Of a DNA stretch of 64,000 nucleotides, positions 9,161 through 17,501 are shown piece by piece (the first letter of the stretch is position 1; each line of letters begins with the position of its first letter). The stretch is from Stackebrandtia nassauensis DSM 44728 (GTDB lineage Bacteria > Actinomycetota > Actinomycetes > Mycobacteriales > Micromonosporaceae): the NCBI RefSeq assembly GCF_000024545.1, contig NC_013947.1, positions 4,774,001 to 4,838,000 of the forward strand. The letters run 5' to 3'. The position numbers and the translations under genes are program-made. Below the pieces are notes generated by a model, which saw only the letters and a program-made list of their open reading frames with translations, searched no databases and was not told where the DNA came from.

Positions 9161-10585
9161 TCAAGCCCGGTCCATGTCCTCCAGTTCCCGGCCCTTGGTC
9201 TCGCGCACCGCCCGCGCGACGAACACAAAGGACAGGGCGGCCATGCCCGCGTACAGGCCGTAGGCCAGGCCCAGGCCCACCTCTGACAGCCACGGGAAGG
9301 TCGCCGACACCGTCCAGTTGGCGACCCACTGCGCGGCGGCGGCCACCGCCAGCGCCGAGGCCCGGATCCGGTTGCCGAACATCTCGCCCAGCAGCACCCA
9401 CACCAGCGGGCCCCAGGAGCAGCCGAAGCCGAAGACGAACAGGTTGGCGGCCACCAGCGCGATCGGACCCTCCAGGTCACCCAGCATCGGCTGCGGTTTG
9501 CCCGCGACGTCTGCGACCGGCGCGGTGGCGAAGATGAACGCCATCACGCCGAGGCTGACGGCCATCGCCGCCGAACCGGCCAGCAGCAGCGGTTTGCGTC
9601 CGAGTTTGTCCACAAGGGCGATGGCCACCAGGGTGGTGACGATGTTGGTCACCGAGGTGATGACCGAGATCAGCATCGAGTCGGACTGGCTGAATCCGAC
9701 GGCCTCCCACAGCGTCGAGGAGTAGTAGAAGATGACGTTGATGCCGACGAACTGCTGGAACACCGACAGCAGGATGCCCACCCACACGATCGGCAGCAGC
9801 CCCAGGACGGGTCCCTTCAGGTCGCCCATCCTCGGCGGCTTGTCGGACTTGAGCGATCGTTCGATCTCGGTGATGCGCTGGTCCACATTGCCGCCCAGCA
9901 CGCTCTTGAGCACCTCGCGGGCCCGCGTCAGTTCGTGTTTGGACACCAGGTACCGGGGTGACTCGGGGATCTGCAGCGCCATGATGCCGTAGGCGAACGC
10001 GGGTATCGCGGCCGAGGCGAACATCCACCGCCACGCGTCCAGGCCCCACCACAGTGGTTCGTTGGCTCCTCCGGCGGCGGTGGCGAACACGAAGTCGGCC
10101 AGCAGTGCCACGAAGATGCCCGACACGATCGCCAGCTGTTGCAGCGAACCCAGCCGTCCGCGCATGTTCGCCGGGGAGATCTCGGCGATGTAGGCCGGTG
10201 CGATCACCGAGGCGGCGCCGACGGCCAGACCGCCGATCACCCGCCAGATGACCAGGTCCCAGGCCGCGACCGCCAGCGCCGAACCGATGGCGCTGATGAA
10301 GAACAGGATCGCGGCGATGAGCATCACCCGCACCCGTCCCAGCGCATTGGACAGTTGCCCGGCGAACCAGGCGCCCACCGCGCAGCCCAGCAGCGCCGAG
10401 GACACCACGAAGCCCAGCGCGATCGAGCCGATCCCGAAGTCCTTGCCGATCGCCGACACGGCGCCGTTGATGATCGAGGTGTCGAATCCGAACAGGAATC
10501 CGCCGATCGCGGCGACCCCCGCGAGCATGAGCGCCTTGGCATGGGCCCGTCGCTTCTCGTGCGCGACGGTTTCGCTGTCGGTCAT
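9161..10585 (-). CDS. Sugar porter, major facilitator superfamily
   Basis: Twelve-helix sugar/proton symporter of 474 aa. The N-terminal helix signature GFLFGFDTSIINGA, the motif 'RYLVSKH' after helix 6, 'QQFVGINVIFYYS' in helix 7 and the C-terminal 'ETKGRELEDMD' are hallmarks of the sugar porter family (XylE/GLUT-like). ATG start with a GGGGGGA ribosome site. It is divergent from the hydrolase gene, with 141 bp of relatively AT-rich intergenic sequence. No catabolic enzymes adjoin it, so the sugar cannot be named. Confidence 0.93.
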   Translation of the reverse strand: MTDSETVAHEKRRAHAKALMLAGVAAIGGFLFGFDTSIINGAVSAIGKDFGIGSIALGFVVSSALLGCAVGAWFAGQLSNALGRVRVMLIAAILFFISAIGSALAVAAWDLVIWRVIGGLAVGAASVIAPAYIAEISPANMRGRLGSLQQLAIVSGIFVALLADFVFATAAGGANEPLWWGLDAWRWMFASAAIPAFAYGIMALQIPESPRYLVSKHELTRAREVLKSVLGGNVDQRITEIERSLKSDKPPRMGDLKGPVLGLLPIVWVGILLSVFQQFVGINVIFYYSSTLWEAVGFSQSDSMLISVITSVTNIVTTLVAIALVDKLGRKPLLLAGSAAMAVSLGVMAFIFATAPVADVAGKPQPMLGDLEGPIALVAANLFVFGFGCSWGPLVWVLLGEMFGNRIRASALAVAAAAQWVANWTVSATFPWLSEVGLGLAYGLYAGMAALSFVFVARAVRETKGRELEDMDRA

Positions 10586-10726
10586 CGTCCCCCCTGATTT
10601 CCCCGCATTAGGAGTGACTTTAAGTTCGTTCCGTCAAAAATTCGGGCATATCGGTCACAGGACTTTCGCTGCGCCACCGACCGGTGCACAATCGGTGCTC
10701 GTGAATTTTTCGGCGAAGGGAATGTC

Positions 10727-12160
10727 GTGACCAAAGCGAAGCTCGGCTGGGTGGCGCTGCTGCCCGGGCAGGACGGGCTTATCCGGATCAATCTGCCCGC
10801 CGACGCGAAGCAGGCGACCTTCGACCTTCCCGCACGACTTCAATTTGGACGCGAGCTGCATCCGGTGCTGCCCTTCGACATCGAGGCCTGGCGGTCGCGG
10901 GTCGGCGAGTACACCGACGGCGACATCAAGCTCGTCGTCACCATGAACCCCGACTCCGGGCTGGCCGAGCCGTTCCCGTTCTATGTCGACCTCGACCACG
11001 ACGCCGTGGTTCCGTTGACGCCCATCGCCGCCGACCGGCTGCTGTCCGAACAGGGCGAGGAGATCACCTTCACCGCCGACGGTGAACTGCGCATCGCCAT
11101 CGAGGGCGCCGAGGCCACACTGCGGCGCGCCGAGGTACCGGTCGAGGAGGAGGTCAGTTTCCTGGTCTCCGGTGAGGCCACCGTCGTTGCGGGCACGCTG
11201 CTGCGTCCGGCGGGCGAGGGCCCGTTCCCGGCGGCGGTGCTGGTGCACGGTTCCTCGTTCCACCAGCGCGACTTCTATCGCATGTGGGCCCACGCCCTGG
11301 TTCGCGCCGGGGTGGCCGCGCTGATCTTCGACCGGCAGGGCCACGGCGCCTCCACCGGCGAGGTCGCCGAGACCCTCCAGGACCGGGCCGCCGGGGTCGA
11401 GGCGGCGATGAACTTCCTCAAGGAACACAAGGCCGTCTCCGAGGTGGGCCTGTGGGGCATCAGCAACGGCATGTGGACGGTGCCGCTGGTGGCCGCGCGG
11501 CGTCCCGACGTCGCGTTCGTCGCGGGCGTCTCGGCCCCCGGCGTCACCGCCGCCGAATCGGAGGCGCACCGCCGTGGCACCGCGCTGCGGCAGGGCGGCG
11601 TGTCCGCCGAGGCCGCCGGGATCGCCGAGAAGATCTGGCGGCTGCTGGCCGAGGTGAGCCAGACCGGCGACGCCTCACCGTCCCAGGTCCGCAAGCTCGA
11701 ACCGCTGCTGAAGAAGCTGCGCGCCGACAAGACGGTCAAGGCGTACACTCCGCCCGGCTACGCCAAGACCAGCCCGAAGCTGTCCCCCATGCCCCCGTCC
11801 GGTTCGGCCGCCGAGGTGGCCAAGGCGCACGCGGGCACCCCCGATCCGTCCGTGGGCTACGACCCGGCCAACAGCTACCGCGAGATCTCCTGCCCGGTGC
11901 TGCTGCAGTACGGCACCGACGACCCCAACCTCCCCGCGGCCGAGTCCGAGAAACGCATCCGCGACGCCCTCACCGACGGCGGCAACGAGAACTTCACCAT
12001 CACCAGCTACCCGAACGCCGGGCACCTGCTGGAACGGGTGCCATCCGAAGTAGACGGCATGACCCACGAGGAGGCCTCGTACGGGTTGCATGGTCTGCGG
12101 TTCGCGTCCGGCGCCGTGTCGGAGTTCATCTCGTGGTTCGAGGCCCGCAAGCCCTCATGA
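10727..12160 (+). CDS. Alpha/beta hydrolase with N-terminal accessory domain
   Basis: Predicted soluble hydrolase of 477 aa, no signal peptide. Residues 1–150 form an unrecognised domain; the alpha/beta hydrolase fold begins near 'AAVLVHGSSFHQRD'. Nucleophile Ser in GISNG (variant of GxSxG), probable acid in 'GTDDPNL' and catalytic His in 'NAGHLLER'. This arrangement resembles dienelactone-hydrolase/S15-like proteins from actinobacteria that have a lid-like N-terminal domain. Substrate unknown. GTG start at 10727 after GAAGGGA. Its last six bases overlap the end of the convergent phosphatase gene, leaving no room for a terminator. Confidence 0.82.
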   Translation: MTKAKLGWVALLPGQDGLIRINLPADAKQATFDLPARLQFGRELHPVLPFDIEAWRSRVGEYTDGDIKLVVTMNPDSGLAEPFPFYVDLDHDAVVPLTPIAADRLLSEQGEEITFTADGELRIAIEGAEATLRRAEVPVEEEVSFLVSGEATVVAGTLLRPAGEGPFPAAVLVHGSSFHQRDFYRMWAHALVRAGVAALIFDRQGHGASTGEVAETLQDRAAGVEAAMNFLKEHKAVSEVGLWGISNGMWTVPLVAARRPDVAFVAGVSAPGVTAAESEAHRRGTALRQGGVSAEAAGIAEKIWRLLAEVSQTGDASPSQVRKLEPLLKKLRADKTVKAYTPPGYAKTSPKLSPMPPSGSAAEVAKAHAGTPDPSVGYDPANSYREISCPVLLQYGTDDPNLPAAESEKRIRDALTDGGNENFTITSYPNAGHLLERVPSEVDGMTHEEASYGLHGLRFASGAVSEFISWFEARKPS

Positions 12161-13570
12161 GTTGTAGAACAGACCCCGGACGGTCTGTTTGAGCCTCGTC
12201 CACAATGACGGACGCGACGTGGCTTCGGTCTTGGCGCGTTTTTCCTTCATCTCTTCCTCCGGCGTACAGGTGTGCCCGGTTCCCGACACACCGACCGTGA
12301 ACGAGTGGCTCTTGATCTTCTCGGCACCCTGGTACCCGGTGGCGGTCACGGTGATCTCGGCACCGGTGTCGTTGAGCCGCAACAACCCGTACTGCCCCCG
12401 GCCCGGCAGCGACGGCCCGAGGTCATAGTGGTTGTTCACCACCGACGGCCGCGAGTCCATACTGGCGAAGTGGAACACCGGCACCCGGCCGGGCGAGTTC
12501 CCACCCGAGTCCATCGCGACAGCGTGCAGATCCCCGACGACCAGGCACATCCGCCCGGCCCAACCCAACGAGTCGAACATGTCGATGAGCTGCGACCGCT
12601 CCTCGGCGAAGGAACTCCAGGTGTCGTTCGAGGAACTGTCGAACCAGCGACACACCGGCAACAGCACCAGGAAAGCCGCGTCCGAGGACTCCAGAACCCC
12701 CTTCAGCCAAGCCTTCTGGGCGGCGCCCAGCATCGTCTTGTCGGGCCCGTCGGGATCGTCGTCGGGCGAACGGTACGAACGCACGTCCAGCGCCACGAAC
12801 AGCACCCGCCCGATCGTCCAGCTGTGCCAGATACCCACCTCATCGGACAGTTCATAGTGGGGCACCCGCTCCCGGTACACCTGGGCGGCTGCCTTGCGCC
12901 CCGGAGCGGTGCCGTCCGAGTTGTTGGGACCGAAATCGTGGTCGTCCCACACATACTGGGTCGCGACATCCCGATACAACCCTGCCTGACGCGGCTGGGC
13001 GAACACGTCGTCGAACGCCCCCCGATAGGTGTCCACATCATGATCGGGCACGAACTCCCCCGAACCGATGTCGTAGTAGTGAATGTCTCCCATGTGGAGC
13101 AACATCAGCGGGTCCCGCTCCCGGATGTCCGAGAACACGGGATGGTTCGAGACCCGAGCGGGGACGGTCACGTCCCCGGTACCGGGATGTTCGGGCTCGA
13201 ACCCGGCGCACGAGGTGGCGGCGACGGTGAAGTCCGCGGGCTCGCCCAGCACCGGATGGGTGCGGAACCGCCCGAGGGCCTCGCGGTCCAGATCGCCGTC
13301 GATCTCGACACCGTAGTAATAGCGGGTCGCGGCCTTCAGACCGTCGACCTTCAACTCGGCGACACCGTTCTCGGGAGCCACCGCCTCCGACTTCACCGGA
13401 TCGGCCAAATCGGACTCCGTCGAGACATGCAATCGCGCGGTATCCCCGCTCAACCTTGCCTTGACGATGACGGCGGCGGGGGTCGTGGCACCGACCCAGG
13501 TATACGACAATGACATCTGTCGTCCGTTCGCTACGAGGGGCTGGGGCCCTTCAAGCATAGACGCATTCAT
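12155..13570 (-). CDS. PhoD-like metallophosphatase (alkaline phosphatase D family)
   Basis: Predicted metal-dependent phosphatase/phosphodiesterase of 471 aa. An N-terminal Fn3-like beta domain (ending near 'ATRYYYGVEIDGD') precedes the catalytic domain, whose metal ligands are seen in 'MLLHMGDIHYYD', 'YVWDDHDFGPNN' and the late 'LVVGDLHAVAMDSGG'. No clear signal peptide is visible, unlike secreted PhoD, so it may act inside the cell or be exported otherwise. ATG start at 13570; a second Met four codons in is also possible. Convergent and 6-bp overlapping with the hydrolase gene. Confidence 0.85.
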   Translation of the reverse strand: MNASMLEGPQPLVANGRQMSLSYTWVGATTPAAVIVKARLSGDTARLHVSTESDLADPVKSEAVAPENGVAELKVDGLKAATRYYYGVEIDGDLDREALGRFRTHPVLGEPADFTVAATSCAGFEPEHPGTGDVTVPARVSNHPVFSDIRERDPLMLLHMGDIHYYDIGSGEFVPDHDVDTYRGAFDDVFAQPRQAGLYRDVATQYVWDDHDFGPNNSDGTAPGRKAAAQVYRERVPHYELSDEVGIWHSWTIGRVLFVALDVRSYRSPDDDPDGPDKTMLGAAQKAWLKGVLESSDAAFLVLLPVCRWFDSSSNDTWSSFAEERSQLIDMFDSLGWAGRMCLVVGDLHAVAMDSGGNSPGRVPVFHFASMDSRPSVVNNHYDLGPSLPGRGQYGLLRLNDTGAEITVTATGYQGAEKIKSHSFTVGVSGTGHTCTPEEEMKEKRAKTEATSRPSLWTRLKQTVRGLFYNS

Positions 13571-13634
13571 ATGTCCCTACATCCCTTCAAAACCCCCACC
13601 CACCCCAACCCCGCCCCGGGGTCACAATGGTCGG

Positions 13635-14144
13635 ATGTACTCACCCGACCGCCAAGCCAACCACTGCGCCTTCTGCGGCACCCGCTTCCAACCCACCACC
13701 ACCTGGCCCCGCGACTGCCCCTCCTGCCACGAGACAACCTGGGCCAACCCCCTCCCCGTCGCGGTGACCCTCCTGCCCACCACCGACACCGACGGCACCA
13801 CCAACCTCGTCATCGTCCGCCGCACCATCGAACCCGGCTCCGGCCTCCTCGCCCTCCCGGGCGGCTACATAGAACTGGGCGAAACCTGGCAACAAGCAGC
13901 GGTCCGCGAACTACGCGAAGAGTCCCACATCGAAGCCGACCCCAACGACGTCCAACTATTCCATGTGGACAACTCCGTCCGAACCATCCAGATCTTCGCC
14001 CTCCTCCCCACCCGCCCCGTCACCGACCTCCCACCCTCAACCCCCACCCCCGAGGCCGACGGCTGGCACCTCCTCCCCGCCCCCACCGAACTGGCCTTCC
14101 CCACCCACACCACCGCGGCCCGGATGTTCTTCGAGAACCGCTGA
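13635..14144 (+). CDS. NUDIX hydrolase with N-terminal zinc ribbon
   Basis: Nucleoside-diphosphate-linked pyrophosphohydrolase of 169 aa. An N-terminal zinc ribbon (CAFC ... CPSC, residues about 11–34) is followed by the Nudix box, GGYIELGETW...RELREES, where the final conserved Gly is Ser. The zinc ribbon plus Nudix arrangement recalls NudC-type NADH/NAD-cap hydrolases, but the protein is much shorter and lacks the NudC middle domain. The codons in this gene end overwhelmingly in C. Start at the ATG at 13635; the frame is open further left but runs into the phosphatase gene. Substrate unknown. Confidence 0.87.
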   Translation: MYSPDRQANHCAFCGTRFQPTTTWPRDCPSCHETTWANPLPVAVTLLPTTDTDGTTNLVIVRRTIEPGSGLLALPGGYIELGETWQQAAVRELREESHIEADPNDVQLFHVDNSVRTIQIFALLPTRPVTDLPPSTPTPEADGWHLLPAPTELAFPTHTTAARMFFENR

Positions 14145-14171
14145 TCCCAGCGCTGTGCGATCATCGACGAC

Positions 14172-14456
14172 GTGGCGAAACTGGTGCTGGACCTGCACGA
14201 CATCTACAACAAGGGCGACCTGATCGACAAGGCGCTGCGCGACATCATCAACGAGGCTGTCGACAAGAAGATCGCCACCGTCGAGATCATCCCCGGCAAG
14301 GGCTCCGGACAGCTCAAGAAAAAGGTGATCCGCTTCCTGGAGCAGAAGGACATCAAGGCGATGTACCACCGCATCGACAAGGACTCCAAGAACTTCGGCC
14401 GCCTGTTCGTCTACTTCCAGCACAAGGCCGACAAGGGCAAGAAACGCAAGCGGTAA
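14172..14456 (+). CDS. Smr-domain protein
   Basis: Small 94-aa protein consisting of one Smr (small MutS-related) domain. The N-terminal 'LDLHDIYN' corresponds to the DLH motif and 'VEIIPGKGSGQLKK' to the GxGxG motif that defines Smr nucleases and nucleic-acid-binding proteins. A Lys/Arg-rich tail (KADKGKKRKR) fits nucleic-acid binding. GTG start at 14172, 27 bp after the NUDIX stop, so it may share that transcript. Stand-alone Smr proteins occur in many actinobacteria. No specific role can be assigned. Confidence 0.8.
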   Translation: MAKLVLDLHDIYNKGDLIDKALRDIINEAVDKKIATVEIIPGKGSGQLKKKVIRFLEQKDIKAMYHRIDKDSKNFGRLFVYFQHKADKGKKRKR

Positions 14457-14474
14457 GGCGGGTCGGGCACCATT

Positions 14475-14858
14475 GTGGGTGTGGATGGTGAGGTTGGGCT
14501 GGATCCGTTGCGGATGAGTGAGCGTGAGTATTTCCGCAGCATTCGTAAGCGGCTCGGTATGTACGTCGGGGTGCCGACGTTGGGTGGGGCGGAGGCGTTT
14601 CTCGTCGGTTATGACCAGGCCGCGCGGCGGGGTGGGTCGCCGGGGTTGGAGGGGTGGCGGGAGTGGATGCTGGCCAGGATGGACGGGCCGTGTTGTCATG
14701 TGTGGAGTGGTATCGCGGTGCATCTGGCGACCGGGGCGCCGTGTCGGTGTACCAATGGGTCGCCGGGCTCGGCGGCTGATGAGGACGCGGCGATCGACAT
14801 GCTGTTTCGGTTGCTGGACGAGTATCTGGCGGAGCGGGAAGCCACGGTGGCGGAGTGA
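14475..14858 (+). CDS. Hypothetical protein
   Basis: Unrecognised 127-aa soluble protein. An N-terminal 'SEREYFRSIRKRLGMYVG' segment is followed by a Gly-rich region and a C-terminal helix ending in acidic residues. Three Cys (PCC and CRC in the middle) could be structural. It resembles short uncharacterised actinobacterial proteins with a 'MYVGRPT...GYD' pattern that I recall, with no function attached. GTG start at 14475. It overlaps the next gene by four bases (GTGA), indicating translational coupling and probably a shared role. Confidence 0.6.
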   Translation: MGVDGEVGLDPLRMSEREYFRSIRKRLGMYVGVPTLGGAEAFLVGYDQAARRGGSPGLEGWREWMLARMDGPCCHVWSGIAVHLATGAPCRCTNGSPGSAADEDAAIDMLFRLLDEYLAEREATVAE

Positions 14859-15139
14859 ACCACTGGCACAAGATGGAGATCCGGCCGCGCGAGTTCACCG
14901 ACCACTGGGGCGACGACATCGGGGTGTACCTGCGGCCGCCGCGTGGCGCGAGGGTAGGGAGACTCCTGGCGCAGGTGGTGCTGGACGAGTGGGCCGATTC
15001 GATGGGGCGCAAGGCTCCTCGGCTGACCACGCGGAACCTGGTCGGACGTGTGGACGAGCCGTGGCCCAAGGACTTCAAGAAGATGTTCGACGAGCCCGCG
15101 CCGATTGAGGTGCGAAGGGTGAAGCGGCGGCGGAAGTGA
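14855..15139 (+). CDS. Hypothetical protein, basic
   Basis: Unrecognised 94-aa protein, strongly basic at the C-terminus (RRVKRRRK). It starts with a GTG inside the GTGA overlap with the preceding gene. No membrane segments, signal peptide or known motif. The coupled pair (14475 and 14855) looks like a two-protein unit. A 16-bp inverted repeat follows at 15146. Confidence 0.55.
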   Translation: MNHWHKMEIRPREFTDHWGDDIGVYLRPPRGARVGRLLAQVVLDEWADSMGRKAPRLTTRNLVGRVDEPWPKDFKKMFDEPAPIEVRRVKRRRK

Positions 15140-15145
15140 TGTGCG

Positions 15146-15183
15146 TCCGCCAGGTGGCGGAATCGGCGGGGAGTCTTTATAGT
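15146..15183 (+). promoter_or_regulatory. Inverted repeat and putative -10 upstream of pnuC–nadR
   Basis: Perfect 6-bp inverted repeat TCCGCC-AGGT-GGCGGA (15146–15161), 17 bp before a TATAGT hexamer (15178–15183) and 50 bp before the pnuC ATG. Its position over the expected -35 region suggests an operator; a terminator for the preceding gene is the alternative. I recognise no known NAD riboswitch here. Confidence 0.4.
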
Positions 15184-15210
15184 CATGTTGACGATTAAGG
15201 ACGTGTGCCC

Positions 15211-15855
15211 ATGAATATCGCCGATTTGGTGGCCGCCCTGCAACAGCCGCTGTTCACCGTGCTGGCCACTCCGGTCAGTTGGACCGAGGTGCTTGGTTTC
15301 GGGTCCGGGGCCTTGTGCGTGTGGCTGGTTGCCCGGCAGCACATCGCTAACTGGCCTACCGGTATCGCGAACAATCTGTTCTTCATTCTGCTGTTCACGC
15401 AGGCGGGGTTGTACGCCGATGCCGGGTTGCAGTTGGTGTTCATCACGCTGGCGGTTTACGGGTGGTGGAACTGGGCTCGGCGGGGGTCGGGGGCGGTGAC
15501 CGTGGTGGTGCGGCGGACGACGCGGGTGGAGTGGTACGTGTTGGGGGTCGCCGGAGTGGCGGGGTTGGTGGGGTTGACCTGGTTGCTGGATTCGGCGACG
15601 GATTCGACGGTGCCGTTTTGGGACGCTCTGACCACGGTGTTGTCGTTGTTGGCCACGTATGGGCAGTGCCGGAAGCGGTTGGAGTCGTGGTGGTTGTGGA
15701 TCGCCGCCGATGTGGTGTACATCCCGTTGTACGCGTATAAGGGGTTGTACTTGACCGCGATCTTGTACGTGGGGTTCATGGCGTTGTGTGTCATGGGTTT
15801 GCGGGGCTGGCGTCGGGATCTGGTGGCCGCGCGACCGGCCGAGGCGGTGGCGTGA
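15211..15855 (+). CDS. pnuC: PnuC-family nicotinamide riboside transporter
   Basis: Integral membrane facilitator for NAD precursors, 214 aa with about seven helices. Family motifs are clear: WPTGIANNLFF, 'AGLYADAGLQL', YGWWNW and the C-terminal 'WWLWIAADVVYIPLYAYK' with the substrate-stacking tryptophans. ATG at 15211 preferred over the in-frame GTG at 15205. The last four bases overlap the nadR start (GTGA). Coupling with a nadR-type gene indicates nicotinamide riboside uptake followed by phosphorylation trapping and conversion to NAD. Confidence 0.92.
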   Translation: MNIADLVAALQQPLFTVLATPVSWTEVLGFGSGALCVWLVARQHIANWPTGIANNLFFILLFTQAGLYADAGLQLVFITLAVYGWWNWARRGSGAVTVVVRRTTRVEWYVLGVAGVAGLVGLTWLLDSATDSTVPFWDALTTVLSLLATYGQCRKRLESWWLWIAADVVYIPLYAYKGLYLTAILYVGFMALCVMGLRGWRRDLVAARPAEAVA

Positions 15856-16931
15856 GCCGGTTTCGGCACGGTCTGGTGCTGGGCAAGTTCTATCCGCCGC
15901 ATGCCGGGCACCATCATGTGATTCGGACGGGGTTGGCGGCTTGTGAGCGGTTGACCGTGTTGGTGTGCGCGGCTTCGGTAGAGTCGATTCCGTTGGCGCG
16001 GCGGGTGGAGTGGCTGCGGGAGGCGCATCCGTTGACCACTGTGGTCGGTGCGGTGGACGATGTGGAGGTGGACGTTCACGATCCGGCGGTTTGGGATGCG
16101 CACATGGCGATCTTTCGGGCCGCTGTTCCCGGGCGGGTGGACGCGGTGTTCACTTCGGAGGATTACGGGGCGGAGTTGGCGCGGCGGTTCGGGGCGGAGC
16201 ATGTCGCTGTTGATGTGGATCGGGGGTTGTTTCCGGTTTCGGGGCGGCGGGTGAGGGCCGATCCGGTGGGGCACTGGGGGTTTCTGGAGGCGCCGGTGCG
16301 GGCGGGGTTGGCGCGGCGGGTCGTGGTGTTGGGGGCCGAGTCCAGTGGCACGACGACCTTGGCTCGCGGGTTGGCGGAGCATTACGCGGGGCGGGGTGGC
16401 GTGTGGGCGGATACGCGGTGGGTGCCGGAGTTCGGGCGGGAGTACAGCGAGGCGAAGCTGGCGGCGTTGCTTGTGGAGCGTCCGGACGCGGGATGGAGCG
16501 AGGTTCGGTTCGACGGGGACGAGTTTCCGTTCATCGCGCGGCGGCAGGACGAGATGGAGGAGGCGGCGGCGCGGCGGGGGTCGCCGGTGTTGTTCTGCGA
16601 CACCGATTCCTTCGCGACGGCGATCTGGCATGAGCGGTATCTGGGTCGCGGGAACGCCGAGGTCGCGCGGATCGCCGAGCGCGTGGAGCGTCACTTGTGG
16701 ATATTGACCGACCACGACGGGGTGGCGTTCGAGGACGATGGGCTGCGGGACGGCGAGTCGCTGCGGGGGTGGATGACCCGGCGGTTTCGGGACGCGTTGC
16801 GGCGCACGCGGCGGCCGTTCGTCGAGGTGAGCGGGTCGCGTGAGCAGCGATTGAAGCAGGCGGTCGCGGCGGTGGACGAGCTGCTGGCCACGGGGTGGCG
16901 GTTCGCGGATCCGTTGCCGGAGCGGCGTTGA
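15852..16931 (+). CDS. nadR: NadR-like NMN adenylyltransferase / ribosylnicotinamide kinase
   Basis: Bifunctional NAD-salvage enzyme of 359 aa, without the DNA-binding domain of enteric NadR. The N-terminal nucleotidyltransferase domain has GKFYPPHAGHH (residues 11–21, HxGH at 17–20). The C-terminal P-loop kinase domain begins at residue 161. The P-loop reads GAESSGTTT, so the usual Walker A lysine is Thr; I vaguely recall a similar form in other actinobacterial NadR proteins. 'FCDTDSFATAIW' supplies the kinase Walker B-like Asp. GTG start inside the pnuC stop. The codons end in G and use T more than neighbouring genes do. It converges on the PemK-like gene with a 14-bp gap. Confidence 0.88.
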   Translation: MSRFRHGLVLGKFYPPHAGHHHVIRTGLAACERLTVLVCAASVESIPLARRVEWLREAHPLTTVVGAVDDVEVDVHDPAVWDAHMAIFRAAVPGRVDAVFTSEDYGAELARRFGAEHVAVDVDRGLFPVSGRRVRADPVGHWGFLEAPVRAGLARRVVVLGAESSGTTTLARGLAEHYAGRGGVWADTRWVPEFGREYSEAKLAALLVERPDAGWSEVRFDGDEFPFIARRQDEMEEAAARRGSPVLFCDTDSFATAIWHERYLGRGNAEVARIAERVERHLWILTDHDGVAFEDDGLRDGESLRGWMTRRFRDALRRTRRPFVEVSGSREQRLKQAVAAVDELLATGWRFADPLPERR

Positions 16932-16945
16932 GTCGTCGGGGCGGG

Positions 16946-17383
16946 TCAGCGGGCTTTGACGGGTTCCCAGCCGTGCAGCCGGATCAGTTCGGCGGCGACG
17001 CGGACGAAGCTTTGTGGATCGAGTACGGAGCCTTCGCGGCGGATGTCGTCCTCGTCGAGGGCGAAGACCCGGTCCAGGCGCACGTAGGAGTCGCGGGCGT
17101 TGCGATCCCAGGCCCCGGCGCCCAGGGGCAGCCAGTCGGGGTGGTCGTCGTGGCCCTTGCTGGACAGCATCATGCCCAACAGGCGTTTGCGGTAGCGGCC
17201 GACGACGAGCAGCGGCCGGTCCTTGCCCTGGGTGGGGTCCTCCTCGAAGGGGACCCAGGACCAGACGACCTCGCCGGGGTCGGCGAGTCCGTCGAGGTCG
17301 GGCGAGTACTCGATGGTCGCGTAGCGCTCGGGGGTGTAGATCTCGCGGACGCGGGGCGTGGCGGGGGAATCGTCAAGCATCAC
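16946..17383 (-). CDS. PemK/MazF-like protein, solitary
   Basis: 145-aa protein with the short 'PGEVVWSWVPFEED...KDRPLLVVGR' segment seen in PemK/MazF-fold endoribonuclease toxins and related actinobacterial proteins. The N-terminal 40 residues and the C-terminal half are outside the toxin core. No antitoxin-sized gene lies on either side, so a classical toxin–antitoxin pair is not supported; many such actinobacterial orphans may have another RNA-related role. Two adjacent Met codons at the start. Confidence 0.65.
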   Translation of the reverse strand: MMLDDSPATPRVREIYTPERYATIEYSPDLDGLADPGEVVWSWVPFEEDPTQGKDRPLLVVGRYRKRLLGMMLSSKGHDDHPDWLPLGAGAWDRNARDSYVRLDRVFALDEDDIRREGSVLDPQSFVRVAAELIRLHGWEPVKAR

Positions 17384-17501
17384 AGGAGACTAGCGAACCG
17401 GTGCCGACGCGCCAGGCTGGCCGGTTCCTGTCAATCGCGGGGCGTGGCGCCGGAATCGTGGCAGGGTGGGCGGATTCGGTTCCCCGACAAAGGAAGTCGC
17501 C

